Source of the DNA: Paraburkholderia acidisoli
GTDB lineage: Bacteria > Pseudomonadota > Gammaproteobacteria > Burkholderiales > Burkholderiaceae
Length of the DNA stretch: 64,000 nucleotides
Assembly: GCF_009789675.1 (NCBI RefSeq)
Contig: NZ_CP046916.1
Coordinates: 992,001-1,056,000, forward strand
Direction: 5' to 3'
The notes under the pieces were generated by a model that saw nothing but the letters and a program-made list of their open reading frames with translations, did no database searches and was not told the origin of the DNA. The first letter of the stretch is position 1. Every line of letters begins with the position of its first letter. Both the position numbers and the translations under genes were made by a program. Shown here piece after piece: positions 33,626 through 42,553 of the stretch.

Positions 33626-34375
33626 TCAATACACCGCCCGCACTCCCTCAAATACCGCATCGTTGCCGCGCTCCGGCCGCGCATACGCCAGTGCGCTCTG
33701 CACCAGTCCCATATCGAGCCAGTTCTCGAGCGCCTTGAACGCGCACCAGCCCGGATTCAGCACCGGACACGGCAGCGTCGAAGCGAGATGCGCGTGCGCC
33801 TGGTACATCGTCGTCGAGCCGAGCACGATCGTATCCGCGCCATCTTCGTCGATACAGCGCCGCGCCGCCGCTTCGAGCCTCGCGAACACGAACTCCTCCT
33901 TACCGGAAAGCAACTCGCTCGTATCGGGCCGCACGCCGATGTGCCGCACCGAAGCGAGCCGGTCCCGCATGCCGTATCGCGCCGCCATCTCCAGCATATG
34001 CGCGCGCCACGGTTCCCACATCGTCACGATCGAAAAGCGCTTGCCGATCAGGCACGCCTGCGCGAACGCCGCCTGCGCCGCGCCCATCACCGGAATCGTG
34101 AGGCGCGAGCGCAGCGCGGGCACGCCCGAATCGCTCATCGAAAAGCTGCATACGCCGTCGTAGCCTTCCGCTTGCGCGGCAATGCCCGCGTCGAGCACGA
34201 AGGCGTCGGCGAGCGTCCATTCGTACGGGCTGTCGAGCAGACTCGCGCCCGCGCGGCAACCGGCGAAGTCGATCTGCACGCCGGGTCGCCGCAATCCTTG
34301 CGGGATCTGCGCCGCAAAGTGCGCGAGCGCCGCCGCGGGCAAGGGCACCGGAAGAATCATCTTGATACGCGTCAT
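33626..34375 (-). CDS. Aspartate/glutamate racemase-superfamily protein with both nucleophile cysteines replaced by serine
   Basis: A 249-residue protein of the Asp/Glu/hydantoin racemase superfamily. Where hydantoin racemases have the first catalytic Cys (CxGDPG-like), this protein reads SMSDSG. Where they have the second (VLGCAGM), it reads VLGSTTM. A Cys three residues before the first site does not align with the nucleophile. Racemisation by the two-Cys mechanism is therefore unlikely, and decarboxylase, isomerase or non-enzymatic roles should be considered. It is the third gene of the ALDH-GMC-racemase operon, 37 bases after the GMC gene. Confidence 0.8.
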   Translation of the reverse strand: MTRIKMILPVPLPAAALAHFAAQIPQGLRRPGVQIDFAGCRAGASLLDSPYEWTLADAFVLDAGIAAQAEGYDGVCSFSMSDSGVPALRSRLTIPVMGAAQAAFAQACLIGKRFSIVTMWEPWRAHMLEMAARYGMRDRLASVRHIGVRPDTSELLSGKEEFVFARLEAAARRCIDEDGADTIVLGSTTMYQAHAHLASTLPCPVLNPGWCAFKALENWLDMGLVQSALAYARPERGNDAVFEGVRAVY

Positions 34376-34412
34376 GGCGATAAGCCTCGTAGAAGAAAAC
34401 GTCGGACCAGCC

Positions 34413-36047
34413 TCAACGGCTGGCGCGAATCAGATCCGCCGCTTTTTCGCCGATCATGATCGTCGCCGCATTCGTGTTGCCGGAGACGAGCGTCGGCATG
34501 ATCGAGGCGTCGGCCACCCGCAGTCCCGCCACGCCGCGCACGCGCAATTGCGCGTCGACCACGGCTTGGGCGTCGTTGCCCATGCGGCAAGTGCCGACCT
34601 GATGCGAGACGCAGCCGCCGTTTTCGCGAAAGTACCGTTCGATCTCCTGGTCGGAGTCGATGTCGATGCCGGGCAAATGTTCCGACTCGATGAAACCCGC
34701 GAGCGGTTCCGCTCGAGCGAGCTTGCGCGCGAGCTTGAGGCCGCGAACGAGCAGTTCGCGGTCGTGCGGATCGGCGAAATAATTCGGATGAATTTGCGGC
34801 GGCGCGGCTGGATCGGGCGATCGCAAGCCAAGCCAGCCACGGCTGCGCGGCCTGACCGGACAAATGAAGTTCGCGAAGCCCGAGAAGCGGTACAAACCGT
34901 TTTCGTAATAGCCGCCGCTGAACGTCTGAAACAGGAATTGCACGTCGGGTCGCGCCGCGTCAGGTCGGGCCGCGTCGGGCCGAGCGGCTTCGTCGCCGAG
35001 ACTCGCGAACACGCCCGCTTGCCCCGCGGGCACCGAGAACGGGCCGTCGCGGCGCAATAGCCAGCGCAAGCCCGTGGCGTAGGTACGCCAGCGGCTCGCC
35101 ATGATGTCGTTCATCGTGATGGGATAACGGCAGCGCCACGTGATCTGGCCGCCGTAGTGGTCCTGCAGATTTTGCCCGACGCCTGGCAAATCGACGTGCG
35201 GCTGCACGCCCGCTTCACGCAGCGCGTTGGCATTGCCGATGCCGGAGAGCATCAGCAGTTGCGGAGAATTCACGGTGCCGCCGCAGAGCACGACTTCGGC
35301 GCGCGCCTGCACGCGTTCGATCGTACCCGCGCGCGCGAATTCGAGTCCCGTCGCGCGGGCGCCTTCGAGTAGCACGCGTTGCGCAAGCGCGCCCGTCGCA
35401 ACCTGCAGATTGGGCCGCGACATCGCCGGATGCAGATACGCACGCGCCGCCGAGACGCGTTCGCCGCGCCGGATCGTCGCCTGGTAGTAGCCCGCACCCG
35501 CCTGGCGCGCGCCGTTGAAGTCGTCGTTGCGCGCGAGACCCACGGCGCCCGCGCTTTCGATGAAGGCGTCGCAGAGCGGATTGCGCTCCACCAGATGACT
35601 CACGTGCAGCGGGCCGCCCGCGCCGTGATAGTCGCTCTCGCCATCGGCATGATCCTCGGCGCGGCGGAAGTACGGCAACACGTCGTCGTAACCCCAACCC
35701 GCGTTGCCCTGCGCGCGCCACGCGTCGTAATCCTCGGCCTGGCCGCGTATGTAGATGAGACCGTTGATCGCCGTCGAGCCGCCCAGCACCTTGCCGCGTG
35801 GCCAGAAGATGCGCCGGCCGCCGAGCGCTTCAACGGGATCGGTCTGATAGCACCAGTTCACGCGCGCGTCCGCGATCGTGCGCCCATAGCCCACCGGAAT
35901 CTTGAGCCAGAACGAACGGTCCTCGCCGCCCGCCTCGATCAACAGCACACTCGTGCGCGGATCTTCCGAGAGCCGCGCCGCGACCACGCAACCGGCCGCG
36001 CCCGCGCCCACGACGATGTAATCGAAGGTCTTGCCATCGAGCGTCAT
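34413..36047 (-). CDS. GMC-family FAD alcohol/choline dehydrogenase-like oxidoreductase
   Basis: A 544-residue GMC oxidoreductase. It shows an N-terminal FAD-binding DYIVVGAGAAGCVVAARL, the GMC signature 1 region (RGKVLGGSTAINGLIYIRG), signature 2 (GGTVNSPQLLMLSGIG) and C-terminal catalytic His/Asn in SHQVGTCRMG and SGNTNAAT. It should oxidise a primary alcohol to an aldehyde, which the overlapping (ATGA) upstream aldehyde dehydrogenase would take to the acid. A short in-frame repeat, ARPDAARPDAARPD near residue 385, looks like a recent small expansion in a surface loop. Alcohol substrate unknown. Confidence 0.9.
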   Translation of the reverse strand: MTLDGKTFDYIVVGAGAAGCVVAARLSEDPRTSVLLIEAGGEDRSFWLKIPVGYGRTIADARVNWCYQTDPVEALGGRRIFWPRGKVLGGSTAINGLIYIRGQAEDYDAWRAQGNAGWGYDDVLPYFRRAEDHADGESDYHGAGGPLHVSHLVERNPLCDAFIESAGAVGLARNDDFNGARQAGAGYYQATIRRGERVSAARAYLHPAMSRPNLQVATGALAQRVLLEGARATGLEFARAGTIERVQARAEVVLCGGTVNSPQLLMLSGIGNANALREAGVQPHVDLPGVGQNLQDHYGGQITWRCRYPITMNDIMASRWRTYATGLRWLLRRDGPFSVPAGQAGVFASLGDEAARPDAARPDAARPDVQFLFQTFSGGYYENGLYRFSGFANFICPVRPRSRGWLGLRSPDPAAPPQIHPNYFADPHDRELLVRGLKLARKLARAEPLAGFIESEHLPGIDIDSDQEIERYFRENGGCVSHQVGTCRMGNDAQAVVDAQLRVRGVAGLRVADASIMPTLVSGNTNAATIMIGEKAADLIRASR

Positions 36048-37552
36048 AGGCGGATCACCGCGGACTTGATGCGCGTATGCGCGAGCACCGATTCCTCGCC
36101 GAGATCGTGGCCCACGCCCGAGTCCTTCACGCCGCCGAACGGCAGCGCGACGTCGAGCACGTTGTGCACGTTGACCCACACGTTGCCCACGTTCAGCCCT
36201 TTTACGAAACGATGCACGCGAGAGACGTCGCGCGTCCAGATGCTCGCGCCGAGACCGTAGTCGTTGCGGTTCGCGCGCGCGAGCGCTTCGGCTTCGTCGC
36301 GAAACGGCATGGCCACGAGCACCGGGCCGAAGATCTCCTCGCGCACCACGCGCATGCTTTCGTCGACGTTCGCGAGCACGGTCGGCTGCACGTAGCAGCC
36401 CGCGCTGTCGGGCGCGCCGCCGCCGGTGAGCACGCGCGCGCCAGCCGCGCGGCCGTCGTCGATATACGCAAGCACGCGGCGCTGCTGCGCGCGGCTCACG
36501 AGCGGCCCCATCTGGCTCGCGGGATCGAGGCCGGGACCGAGCCTGAGCGACGCGGCAATGGAGCACACGCCGTCGAGCACGCGGTCGAACACGCGCTCGT
36601 GCACGTAGAGACGCGACCCGGCGCAGCAGTTCTGGCCGTGATTGCCGAAGATGGCCAAGGCCGCGCCCGGAATCGCGGCGTCGAGATCGGCGTCGTCCAT
36701 CACGATCACGGGGGACTTGCCACCGAGTTCGAGGTTGTACTGGCGAAAGCTGCCCGCGGCTTGCTGCGCGATCTTGCGGCCCACCGCGGTCGAGCCCGTG
36801 AACGAAATGCGCGCGACATCAGGGTGCGCCGCGAGCGCCGCGCCGGCCACCGCGCCCGTGCCCGTCACCACGTTCACGACGCCCGGCGGGAAACCCGCTT
36901 CGAGCGCGAGATCGGCGAGACGCAGCGCGGTGAGCGGCGTTTGCTCCGCGGGCTTGAGCACCACCGTGCAGCCCGCCGCGAGCGCGGGAGCCAGTTTCCA
37001 CACGGCCTGGCACAGCGGCACGTTCCACGGCACGATGCCCGCGACCACGCCAATGGGTTCGCGCGTGGTGAACGAGAAGAACTCGCCGTCGGGCAGATAG
37101 GGCGCGGAAATGTCGACGGTGCGGCCGTCGAGCCGCGTGGCCCAGCCCGACATGTAGCGCAACACGTGGGCCGAAAATTCCACGTCGAATAACTGCGTGT
37201 TCGCGATCAGGCGGCCGCTGTTGATCGTTTCCAGCTCGGCGAGTTCGCGGCCATGCGTTTCGATCAGCAACGCGAGATTGAGCATGGCGTCGGCGCGTTG
37301 CGCGGGCCGCAGGTTGCGCCATGCCGGGTCGGTGAGCGCACGGCGCGCCGCCGCCACGGCGGCGTCCACGTCGGCGGGCGTGGCATCGGGTACGCGCGCG
37401 ACCACCTCGTTGCTGCTCGGATCGACGATATCGAGCCAGCCGCCCGTGCCGTCACGCGCTTCGCCGTCGATGCGCAACGCGTGCGATGCGGTCAGAAATG
37501 CGCGGCTCGCTTCGCCGAGCCGGGAAAAATCGCTGCCTGCGGATAGGTTCAA
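36044..37552 (-). CDS. NAD-dependent aldehyde dehydrogenase
   Basis: A 502-residue aldehyde dehydrogenase with the catalytic Asn in IVPWNVPLCQ, Glu in LELGGKSPVIVMDDAD and Cys in HGQNCCAGSRLYVH. It is of the betaine/phenylacetaldehyde type. I start it at the TTG (37552-37550) because AGGAG lies seven bases upstream. The next start codon upstream in frame (GTG at 37651) lies inside a regulatory element and would add 33 unconserved residues. It leads the ALDH-GMC-racemase operon, divergent from a SnoaL-like gene. Confidence 0.85.
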   Translation of the reverse strand: MNLSAGSDFSRLGEASRAFLTASHALRIDGEARDGTGGWLDIVDPSSNEVVARVPDATPADVDAAVAAARRALTDPAWRNLRPAQRADAMLNLALLIETHGRELAELETINSGRLIANTQLFDVEFSAHVLRYMSGWATRLDGRTVDISAPYLPDGEFFSFTTREPIGVVAGIVPWNVPLCQAVWKLAPALAAGCTVVLKPAEQTPLTALRLADLALEAGFPPGVVNVVTGTGAVAGAALAAHPDVARISFTGSTAVGRKIAQQAAGSFRQYNLELGGKSPVIVMDDADLDAAIPGAALAIFGNHGQNCCAGSRLYVHERVFDRVLDGVCSIAASLRLGPGLDPASQMGPLVSRAQQRRVLAYIDDGRAAGARVLTGGGAPDSAGCYVQPTVLANVDESMRVVREEIFGPVLVAMPFRDEAEALARANRNDYGLGASIWTRDVSRVHRFVKGLNVGNVWVNVHNVLDVALPFGGVKDSGVGHDLGEESVLAHTRIKSAVIRL

Positions 37553-37639
37553 TCTCGTGCTCCTGTCATCGGCCAAATCTTCGTCGATGGTAGGGACACG
37601 CGCGCCGCCCAGGCATCCGGCACATCCGGTACGCGCGCC

Positions 37640-37659
37640 AGGTGTGAACACTTACCCGG
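37640..37659. promoter_or_regulatory. Shared regulatory element, copy A (SnoaL/ALDH divergent promoter)
   Basis: AGGTGTGAACACTTACCCGG, an imperfect dyad (AGGTG-N4-CACTT) plus a CCGG tail. The same element recurs at 39830-39849 and 45178-45197, in promoters of the Rieske/kinase cluster. Here it lies about 100 bases upstream of both divergent genes. A second AGGTGTG half-site follows at 37663. Candidate site of the FixJ-type regulator at 43055-43663. Confidence 0.65.
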
Positions 37660-37754
37660 GCCAGGTGTGCGCACGCATTTTTTTCGCACGAACACCGCGT
37701 TAGTTTCGACGTTCACGCCAACCCATCCCGACACGAACGACGGAGCCCACGCGC

Positions 37755-38282
37755 ATGACCGAATCACTCGAAGCCACGACGATCGACACCGAACTCGCCG
37801 CGTTACGCCAACGGCTGGACGTGCTGGAAGCCCACGAGGCACTTCGCACGCTGGTCGCGCGCTACGCGGCCGCGGCCGACCGGCGCAACGATCCCGTGAT
37901 GATGTCGGCGATCTACACCGACGATATTGTTTGGAGCGCGGAAGGATTCGGCACGTACGAAGGCAAGGAAACGGTCACGTCGTATGTGGCGAAGCTCGCG
38001 CAGGAGAGCATCGTCTGGACCGTGCATTACATGGTGAGTCCGACCTTCACGCTCTCGGCGGACACGCGCAGCGCCGAATGTCATTGGTATCTGTTCGAAA
38101 TGGCGCAGATTCACACCGACGGCGCGCCGCTCTCCCACTGGATCGCCGCCGACTACGTGGCGCGCGCGGTGCGGGCCGAAGACGGCTGGCGCTTTTCGCG
38201 GGTTGAATTGCGGCCGATGCTCATCAGTCCGTATCGGGAAGGCTGGACGCTTTCGCCGCACGCGAACGCGCCCTCTCGTTAG
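37755..38282 (+). CDS. SnoaL/NTF2-fold protein
   Basis: A 175-residue small cone-shaped NTF2/SnoaL-like protein. An N-terminal heptad helix (LAALRQRLDVLEAHEALRTL) leads into VARYAAAADRRNDPVMMSAIYTDDI, with aromatic-lined beta strands later (HYMVSPTFTLSAD, HWYLFEMAQIHTDG). Relatives include polyketide cyclases, dehydratases and the beta subunits of Rieske ring-hydroxylating oxygenases. It has the size of such beta subunits, but the sequence is closer to SnoaL_4-type proteins. Divergent from the ALDH-GMC operon across the shared element. Role unknown. Confidence 0.75.
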   Translation: MTESLEATTIDTELAALRQRLDVLEAHEALRTLVARYAAAADRRNDPVMMSAIYTDDIVWSAEGFGTYEGKETVTSYVAKLAQESIVWTVHYMVSPTFTLSADTRSAECHWYLFEMAQIHTDGAPLSHWIAADYVARAVRAEDGWRFSRVELRPMLISPYREGWTLSPHANAPSR

Positions 38283-38303
38283 CCACGCCTTCCCATTGAT
38301 CGA

Positions 38304-39776
38304 TCACGCAATCACGGAAAGCGCGAACGAAAAGCGTGTGCCGCCCGGCGCGGCGCGCGCGACCTGCAGCGTGCTGCCGTGCGATTCCACGATCGCGCGG
38401 CACAGCGACAAGCCCAATCCCACGCCATTCTTTTTCGTCGTGAAGAACGAGGCGGGCAACGACTCCAGGTTCTCGGCGGGAAAGCCCGCGCCGTTGTCCT
38501 CCACCGCGATTTCGATCTGCTTGCCGACGAGATTCGTCGAGATGGCGAGCCGCCGCGCATGCTCGGGCACATCGTCCATCGACTCGATGCCGTTCACCAC
38601 CAGATTGCTGATGACCTGCTGAATCAGGATCTCGTCGCATTCGACCAAAGCGTCTTCCTGGGCGTCGATGCGAATATCCACGGCGTCCTGGCGCGCGCGA
38701 ATCTCGAGAAAACTCGAAATGCCGTTGAGCACGCTGCAGAGCGAATGCACCTTGCGCGACGTTTCGTGATTGGCCGTGAACTGCCGCACCGATTGAATGA
38801 TGCGGCCCGCACGTTCCAGTTCCTGCTGCGCGAGATCGAGCGCCGCGCTGATCTCGGCGGGCGCGGCGTTGCCCGTGTTGATGCGGCGGCGGCAACCCGC
38901 GAAAAAATTCACCGCGGCGCACAGCGGCTGATTGAGTTCGTGCGCGAGCGCCGCGGCCGTTTCGCCCGCAATCGACAAACGCGCATAGTGATTGAGCTGC
39001 TGCTCGCGCTCGCGCATCTGTTCTTCGTGACGCACGCGGATCGTCACGTCGCGGAAATTCACCAGCACCGCGCGGAACACGGGGTCATGCAGCAAGTTCT
39101 TGAACACGGCTTCGTGATGCCGCCACGTACCGTCGCGATGGCGAATGCGATACGTGAACGTGCCCGTGGCCACGCTGCGGCGGCGCGCCTTGGCGAGCAC
39201 CGTGGACATGCGGCGCGCGTCGTCGGGGTGCATGTAGTTGAAGACATTCACGCCGTGCGCCACGCGCGCCGGCACGCCGAGTATGCCCACGAGCGATTCG
39301 CCCACGTACTCGATCACGCCGTTGCCCGCGATCAGCGCCACGCCGTCGGAAGAATTACGCAGCAACTCACTGAAATAGCGGCTGCGTTCTTTCAAACGCA
39401 ATTCGGCGAGCTTGCGTTCGGAAATGTCGCGGGTGATCGCCAGCACCATTGGCCGCGCGCCGCCCACCATGCGCTTCAAGTTGCCTTCCACGGTCAATTC
39501 CACGCCGTCGCTGCGCCGGATCACCCACTCGAACGTGAAGAGACGCCCCGTGCGCGCCGCGATGTGGATATAGCGGATCGCCACTTCATGGCAATACTTG
39601 TCGGTGTTCACGGAAAGCGCGCCCACGGGCATCGCGCGCAATTCCTCCGCGCTGCGGCCGTAAAGGCGGCATGCGGCGTCGTTGGCCTCGAGTATTTCGC
39701 CCGTGTCGGCGGCGTGCAGGATCATCGCGTCGTTGGCGTAGCGGAACACTTCGCGATAGTCGAGTTGCACGGGCAT
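38304..39776 (-). CDS. Soluble PAS-PAS sensor histidine kinase (FixL/NodV type)
   Basis: A 490-residue kinase with no membrane helices. Two PAS domains (about 1-130 and 131-250, each ending in a PAC-like FRDVT / TRDISERK) are followed by a HisKA-like segment with the phospho-acceptor His279 in LAHELNQPLCAAV, and an ATPase domain with NLVVNGIESMD, DNGAGFP and GVGLGLSLCR. It should sense a cytoplasmic signal. I see no haem-type PAS signature. The likely partner is the FixJ-type response regulator 3.3 kb away. Its own promoter carries the shared element at 39830. Confidence 0.9.
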   Translation of the reverse strand: MPVQLDYREVFRYANDAMILHAADTGEILEANDAACRLYGRSAEELRAMPVGALSVNTDKYCHEVAIRYIHIAARTGRLFTFEWVIRRSDGVELTVEGNLKRMVGGARPMVLAITRDISERKLAELRLKERSRYFSELLRNSSDGVALIAGNGVIEYVGESLVGILGVPARVAHGVNVFNYMHPDDARRMSTVLAKARRRSVATGTFTYRIRHRDGTWRHHEAVFKNLLHDPVFRAVLVNFRDVTIRVRHEEQMREREQQLNHYARLSIAGETAAALAHELNQPLCAAVNFFAGCRRRINTGNAAPAEISAALDLAQQELERAGRIIQSVRQFTANHETSRKVHSLCSVLNGISSFLEIRARQDAVDIRIDAQEDALVECDEILIQQVISNLVVNGIESMDDVPEHARRLAISTNLVGKQIEIAVEDNGAGFPAENLESLPASFFTTKKNGVGLGLSLCRAIVESHGSTLQVARAAPGGTRFSFALSVIA

Positions 39777-39829
39777 GGTGGCTCCTTCAAGTGCGCCGAG
39801 GATCGCATCGCACGTGTGCCGCGTGCGAT

Positions 39830-39894
39830 AGGTGGTAGTACCTAGCCGGTAGATAACCCGCCGGATACGCAGCCGGGCAGCGCTCTTCTACGAT
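39830..39894. promoter_or_regulatory. Shared regulatory element, copy B, with TACGAT -10 box
   Basis: AGGTGGTAGTACCTAGCCGG at 39830-39849 matches copies A and C. A TACGAT box lies at 39889-39894, 59 bases after the start of the element. In copy C the same box is 61 bases after. That puts the element centre near -61 of the presumed start, the class I activator position. It serves the acetamidase-Rieske operon rightward and possibly the kinase leftward. Confidence 0.65.
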
Positions 39895-39948
39895 GACTTC
39901 CATCCTGCCGGCGATTCTGCGCCGACAAAATTCCAGTGAGGACATTGC

Positions 39949-41292
39949 ATGGAAACGATGCTCGACACGCCCGCGTCCGCGCTCGCGACTTCGGCGGCCT
40001 CGCGCGTGGAAGTGGACCACTACACGCGCGGCACGATCGGCCCGTCCACGCCGATGGCGGGTCCGCTCGCCGACGGCGGCACGATCGTCGCGGGCACGCC
40101 GCCTGGCTGCTGGGGCCCGATGATCACGCCGCGCTTCGAAGGCGGCCACGAGTGCTCGCAGCCCGTGTACGTGGCAGGCGCGCAAGTGGGCGATGCCGTG
40201 GCGCTGCGCATCAAACGCTGCGAACCGACCTCGCTGGCCACTTCATCCGGCGTGATGAGCTTCGTGGAAGGCCGCTACACCGGCGACCCGTTCGTCGCCA
40301 AGAAATGCTCCGCATGCGGGACGGAAGCCCCGTTGAGCCATCTGGACGGCGTGGGCGAAGAAGCCGTGCGCTGCGACGTGTGCGGCAGCGAAGTGAACGC
40401 GTTCCGCTTCAGTAACGGCTATGTGATCGTGCTCGACAAGGCCAACAAGGTTTCGTTGACGGTGGACGCGTCCATCGCGCAAACGCTCGGCCGCATTCCC
40501 AACGAGCACGCGTTGATTCCGCCGAACTCCGAGCAGCATTCGATTCTCGCGCTCGCACGCGCCGACATCGCCGGACTCGCCGCGCACATGCAGCCGTTCC
40601 TCGGCAACATCGGCACGATGCCCGCCGCCGACATGCCCGACTCGCACAACGCGGGCGACTTCGGCGGCTTTCTGGTGGACGCGCCGCACCGCTTTGCGAT
40701 GAGCGCCGAAACCTTGCAAGCCGCCAAGACCGACGGCCACATGGACACCAACACGGTGCGCGAAGGCGCCATTCTCGTGTGCCCCGTGAAGGTGGACGGC
40801 GCGGGCGTGTACATGGGCGACATGCACGCGCAGCAAGGCAACGGCGAGATTGCCGGCCACGCCACCGACATTTCCGGCATCGTGGAAGTGCAGGTGAACG
40901 TGCTCAAGCACTTGCCGATCGACGGGCCGATCCTGTTCCAGCGCCCCGACGACCTGCCGCCGATGGCGCGCCCCCTCACGCGCGAGCAACGCGCGCACGT
41001 GGAAGCGCTCGCGGCCAAATACGGCCAGAAGACCATCGAGGCCAACGCGCCCATCACCTTCATCGGCAGCGGCCCCACGCTCAACGACGCGACGAAGGTG
41101 GGCCTGCAACGCGCCGCCGACGTGACCGGTCTGCCCTACGACGAAATCCTCAACCGCGCGACCATCGCGGGCTCGATCGAAATCAGCCGCTTGCCCGGCG
41201 TGGTACGCGTGACGTTCATGTGCCCGCTCGCGGTGCTCGACCGCATTGGCCTCGGTCAGATCGCGCGCGAGCAATACGGCATCGACCAATAA
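39949..41292 (+). CDS. Acetamidase/formamidase-family (FmdA/AmdA) protein with zinc-ribbon insert
   Basis: A 447-residue protein of the FmdA/AmdA amidase family, recognised by TPPGCWGPMITPRFEGGHEC, the MPDSHNAGDFGG centre and GAGVYMGDMHAQQGNGE (the conserved DMHAxxGxGE segment). These enzymes hydrolyse formamide, acetamide or related short amides to ammonia and acid. An inserted region carries two CxxC pairs (Cys120/123 and Cys142/145), a probable zinc ribbon, which I do not associate with simple formamidases. It opens the operon with the Rieske oxygenase, 29 bases before it. An amide or lactam substrate is inferred. Confidence 0.8.
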   Translation: METMLDTPASALATSAASRVEVDHYTRGTIGPSTPMAGPLADGGTIVAGTPPGCWGPMITPRFEGGHECSQPVYVAGAQVGDAVALRIKRCEPTSLATSSGVMSFVEGRYTGDPFVAKKCSACGTEAPLSHLDGVGEEAVRCDVCGSEVNAFRFSNGYVIVLDKANKVSLTVDASIAQTLGRIPNEHALIPPNSEQHSILALARADIAGLAAHMQPFLGNIGTMPAADMPDSHNAGDFGGFLVDAPHRFAMSAETLQAAKTDGHMDTNTVREGAILVCPVKVDGAGVYMGDMHAQQGNGEIAGHATDISGIVEVQVNVLKHLPIDGPILFQRPDDLPPMARPLTREQRAHVEALAAKYGQKTIEANAPITFIGSGPTLNDATKVGLQRAADVTGLPYDEILNRATIAGSIEISRLPGVVRVTFMCPLAVLDRIGLGQIAREQYGIDQ

Positions 41293-41321
41293 ACCCGCTT
41301 ACTCCGACCACGGACCACCCG

Positions 41322-42524
41322 ATGAAAGACGACATTCGCCCGCTGCGCTGGGCCAGCAAATATCCCGAACTCGGCATGGACCCGCTGCCGACCTCGCCTT
41401 GCGTCGACCCCGCGTATTTCGAACTCGAACGCGAAAAAGTGTTCATGAAAACGTGGCTCAAGGTGGGCCGCGTGGAAGAGATCGGCAATCCCGGCGACTA
41501 CAAGGTGAAGAAGATCGCCGTGGCGAAAACCTCGGTCATTCTCATTCACGGCAAGGACGGCAAGATTCGCGGCTTTCACAATACCTGCTCGCATCGCGGC
41601 AATAAAGTGGTGGTGGAAACCGGCGAGGAAACCTTCGGCCGCAGCAAGGCCGCCGTGGTGTCATGCCGCTTTCACGGCTGGGTTTACGACGCGCGCGGCG
41701 CGCTCGTGGAAGTGCCCGAGGCCGAGCGTTTCGCGCCCTGCTTCGCGCGCGACGACCATGGCCTCGCGCCCGTGCACACGGAAGTGTGGGAAGGCTTTAT
41801 CTTCGTGAATTTCGACAGCGGCACCCCGGCGCCGCTCGCCGATTATCTGGGCGAATTCGCGGAACATTTCGCGGGCTTTCCGTTCAACGAAATGACGCGC
41901 ACGTTCTCGTACCACACCACGCTCAACTGCAACTGGAAGATCGCGCTCGACGCCTTCGCCGAGGCGTATCACGTGCCCACCATCCACGCGGGCTCGTTCC
42001 CCGGCGCATTCACGACCGGTCTCGCCGACGTCAAGCTGATGGGCGATCACCGCACCGCGGGCGTATGCCTCACGCGCACGGCCAATCTGTTGCCGGTGGC
42101 TCGCATGTCGGCGGAACGCACGATTGCTTCCACCGTGTTCACGCACGGCGCCTCCGCGCTCCCTCCCATGGTGAATCCGTCGCGCCGCGAGGACTTCGCG
42201 TTCGAGCTTTCGGTGTGCTTCCCGAACATTCTGGTGCACGTAGCCGAAGGCACCTGGTTCACGCACCAGTTCTGGCCGCTTTCGCACGATCGCACGCTGT
42301 GGGAAGGCAAATACTACGTGCGCGAGCCCAAGACCAACAGCGAGCGCTGGGCGATCGAGTACGCGCAATGCCTGCAACGCAATGCGTGGCTCGAAGACAC
42401 GGGCACGATGGAAGACACGCATGAAGCGCTGGCCTCCGGCTCGAAGAAGTACATGGTGCTGCAAGACGAGGAAATTCTCGTGCGCCACGGCTATCACGTG
42501 CTCGATCAATACATCGAATCCTGA
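41322..42524 (+). CDS. Rieske non-haem iron oxygenase, alpha subunit
   Basis: A 400-residue aromatic-ring-hydroxylating-type oxygenase. The Rieske [2Fe-2S] ligands are Cys89-x-His91 in NTCSHRG and Cys115-x-x-His118 in SCRFHGW. The mononuclear iron site is in DAFAEAYHVPTIH (His217 and His222, with a later acidic ligand not pinned). It should take electrons from the Rieske ferredoxin and flavin reductase encoded at 43660-45017. No classical beta subunit is adjacent, so it may be an alpha-only oxygenase. Substrate unknown. Confidence 0.9.
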   Translation: MKDDIRPLRWASKYPELGMDPLPTSPCVDPAYFELEREKVFMKTWLKVGRVEEIGNPGDYKVKKIAVAKTSVILIHGKDGKIRGFHNTCSHRGNKVVVETGEETFGRSKAAVVSCRFHGWVYDARGALVEVPEAERFAPCFARDDHGLAPVHTEVWEGFIFVNFDSGTPAPLADYLGEFAEHFAGFPFNEMTRTFSYHTTLNCNWKIALDAFAEAYHVPTIHAGSFPGAFTTGLADVKLMGDHRTAGVCLTRTANLLPVARMSAERTIASTVFTHGASALPPMVNPSRREDFAFELSVCFPNILVHVAEGTWFTHQFWPLSHDRTLWEGKYYVREPKTNSERWAIEYAQCLQRNAWLEDTGTMEDTHEALASGSKKYMVLQDEEILVRHGYHVLDQYIES

Positions 42525-42553
42525 ATCCGCACCGAACTTCTACGTCTTCCACC

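Noticed and set aside
37553..37651. N-terminal 33-residue extension of the aldehyde dehydrogenase from a GTG
   Set aside because: The extension is not conserved in type, lacks a ribosome site, and its start codon lies inside regulatory element A; the TTG at 37552 has a strong AGGAG site.
37755..38282. SnoaL-like protein as the beta subunit of the Rieske oxygenase
   Set aside because: Fold class and size are similar, but the sequence is nearer to SnoaL-type cyclases/dehydratases and the gene is in a different transcription unit, so I kept the neutral name.
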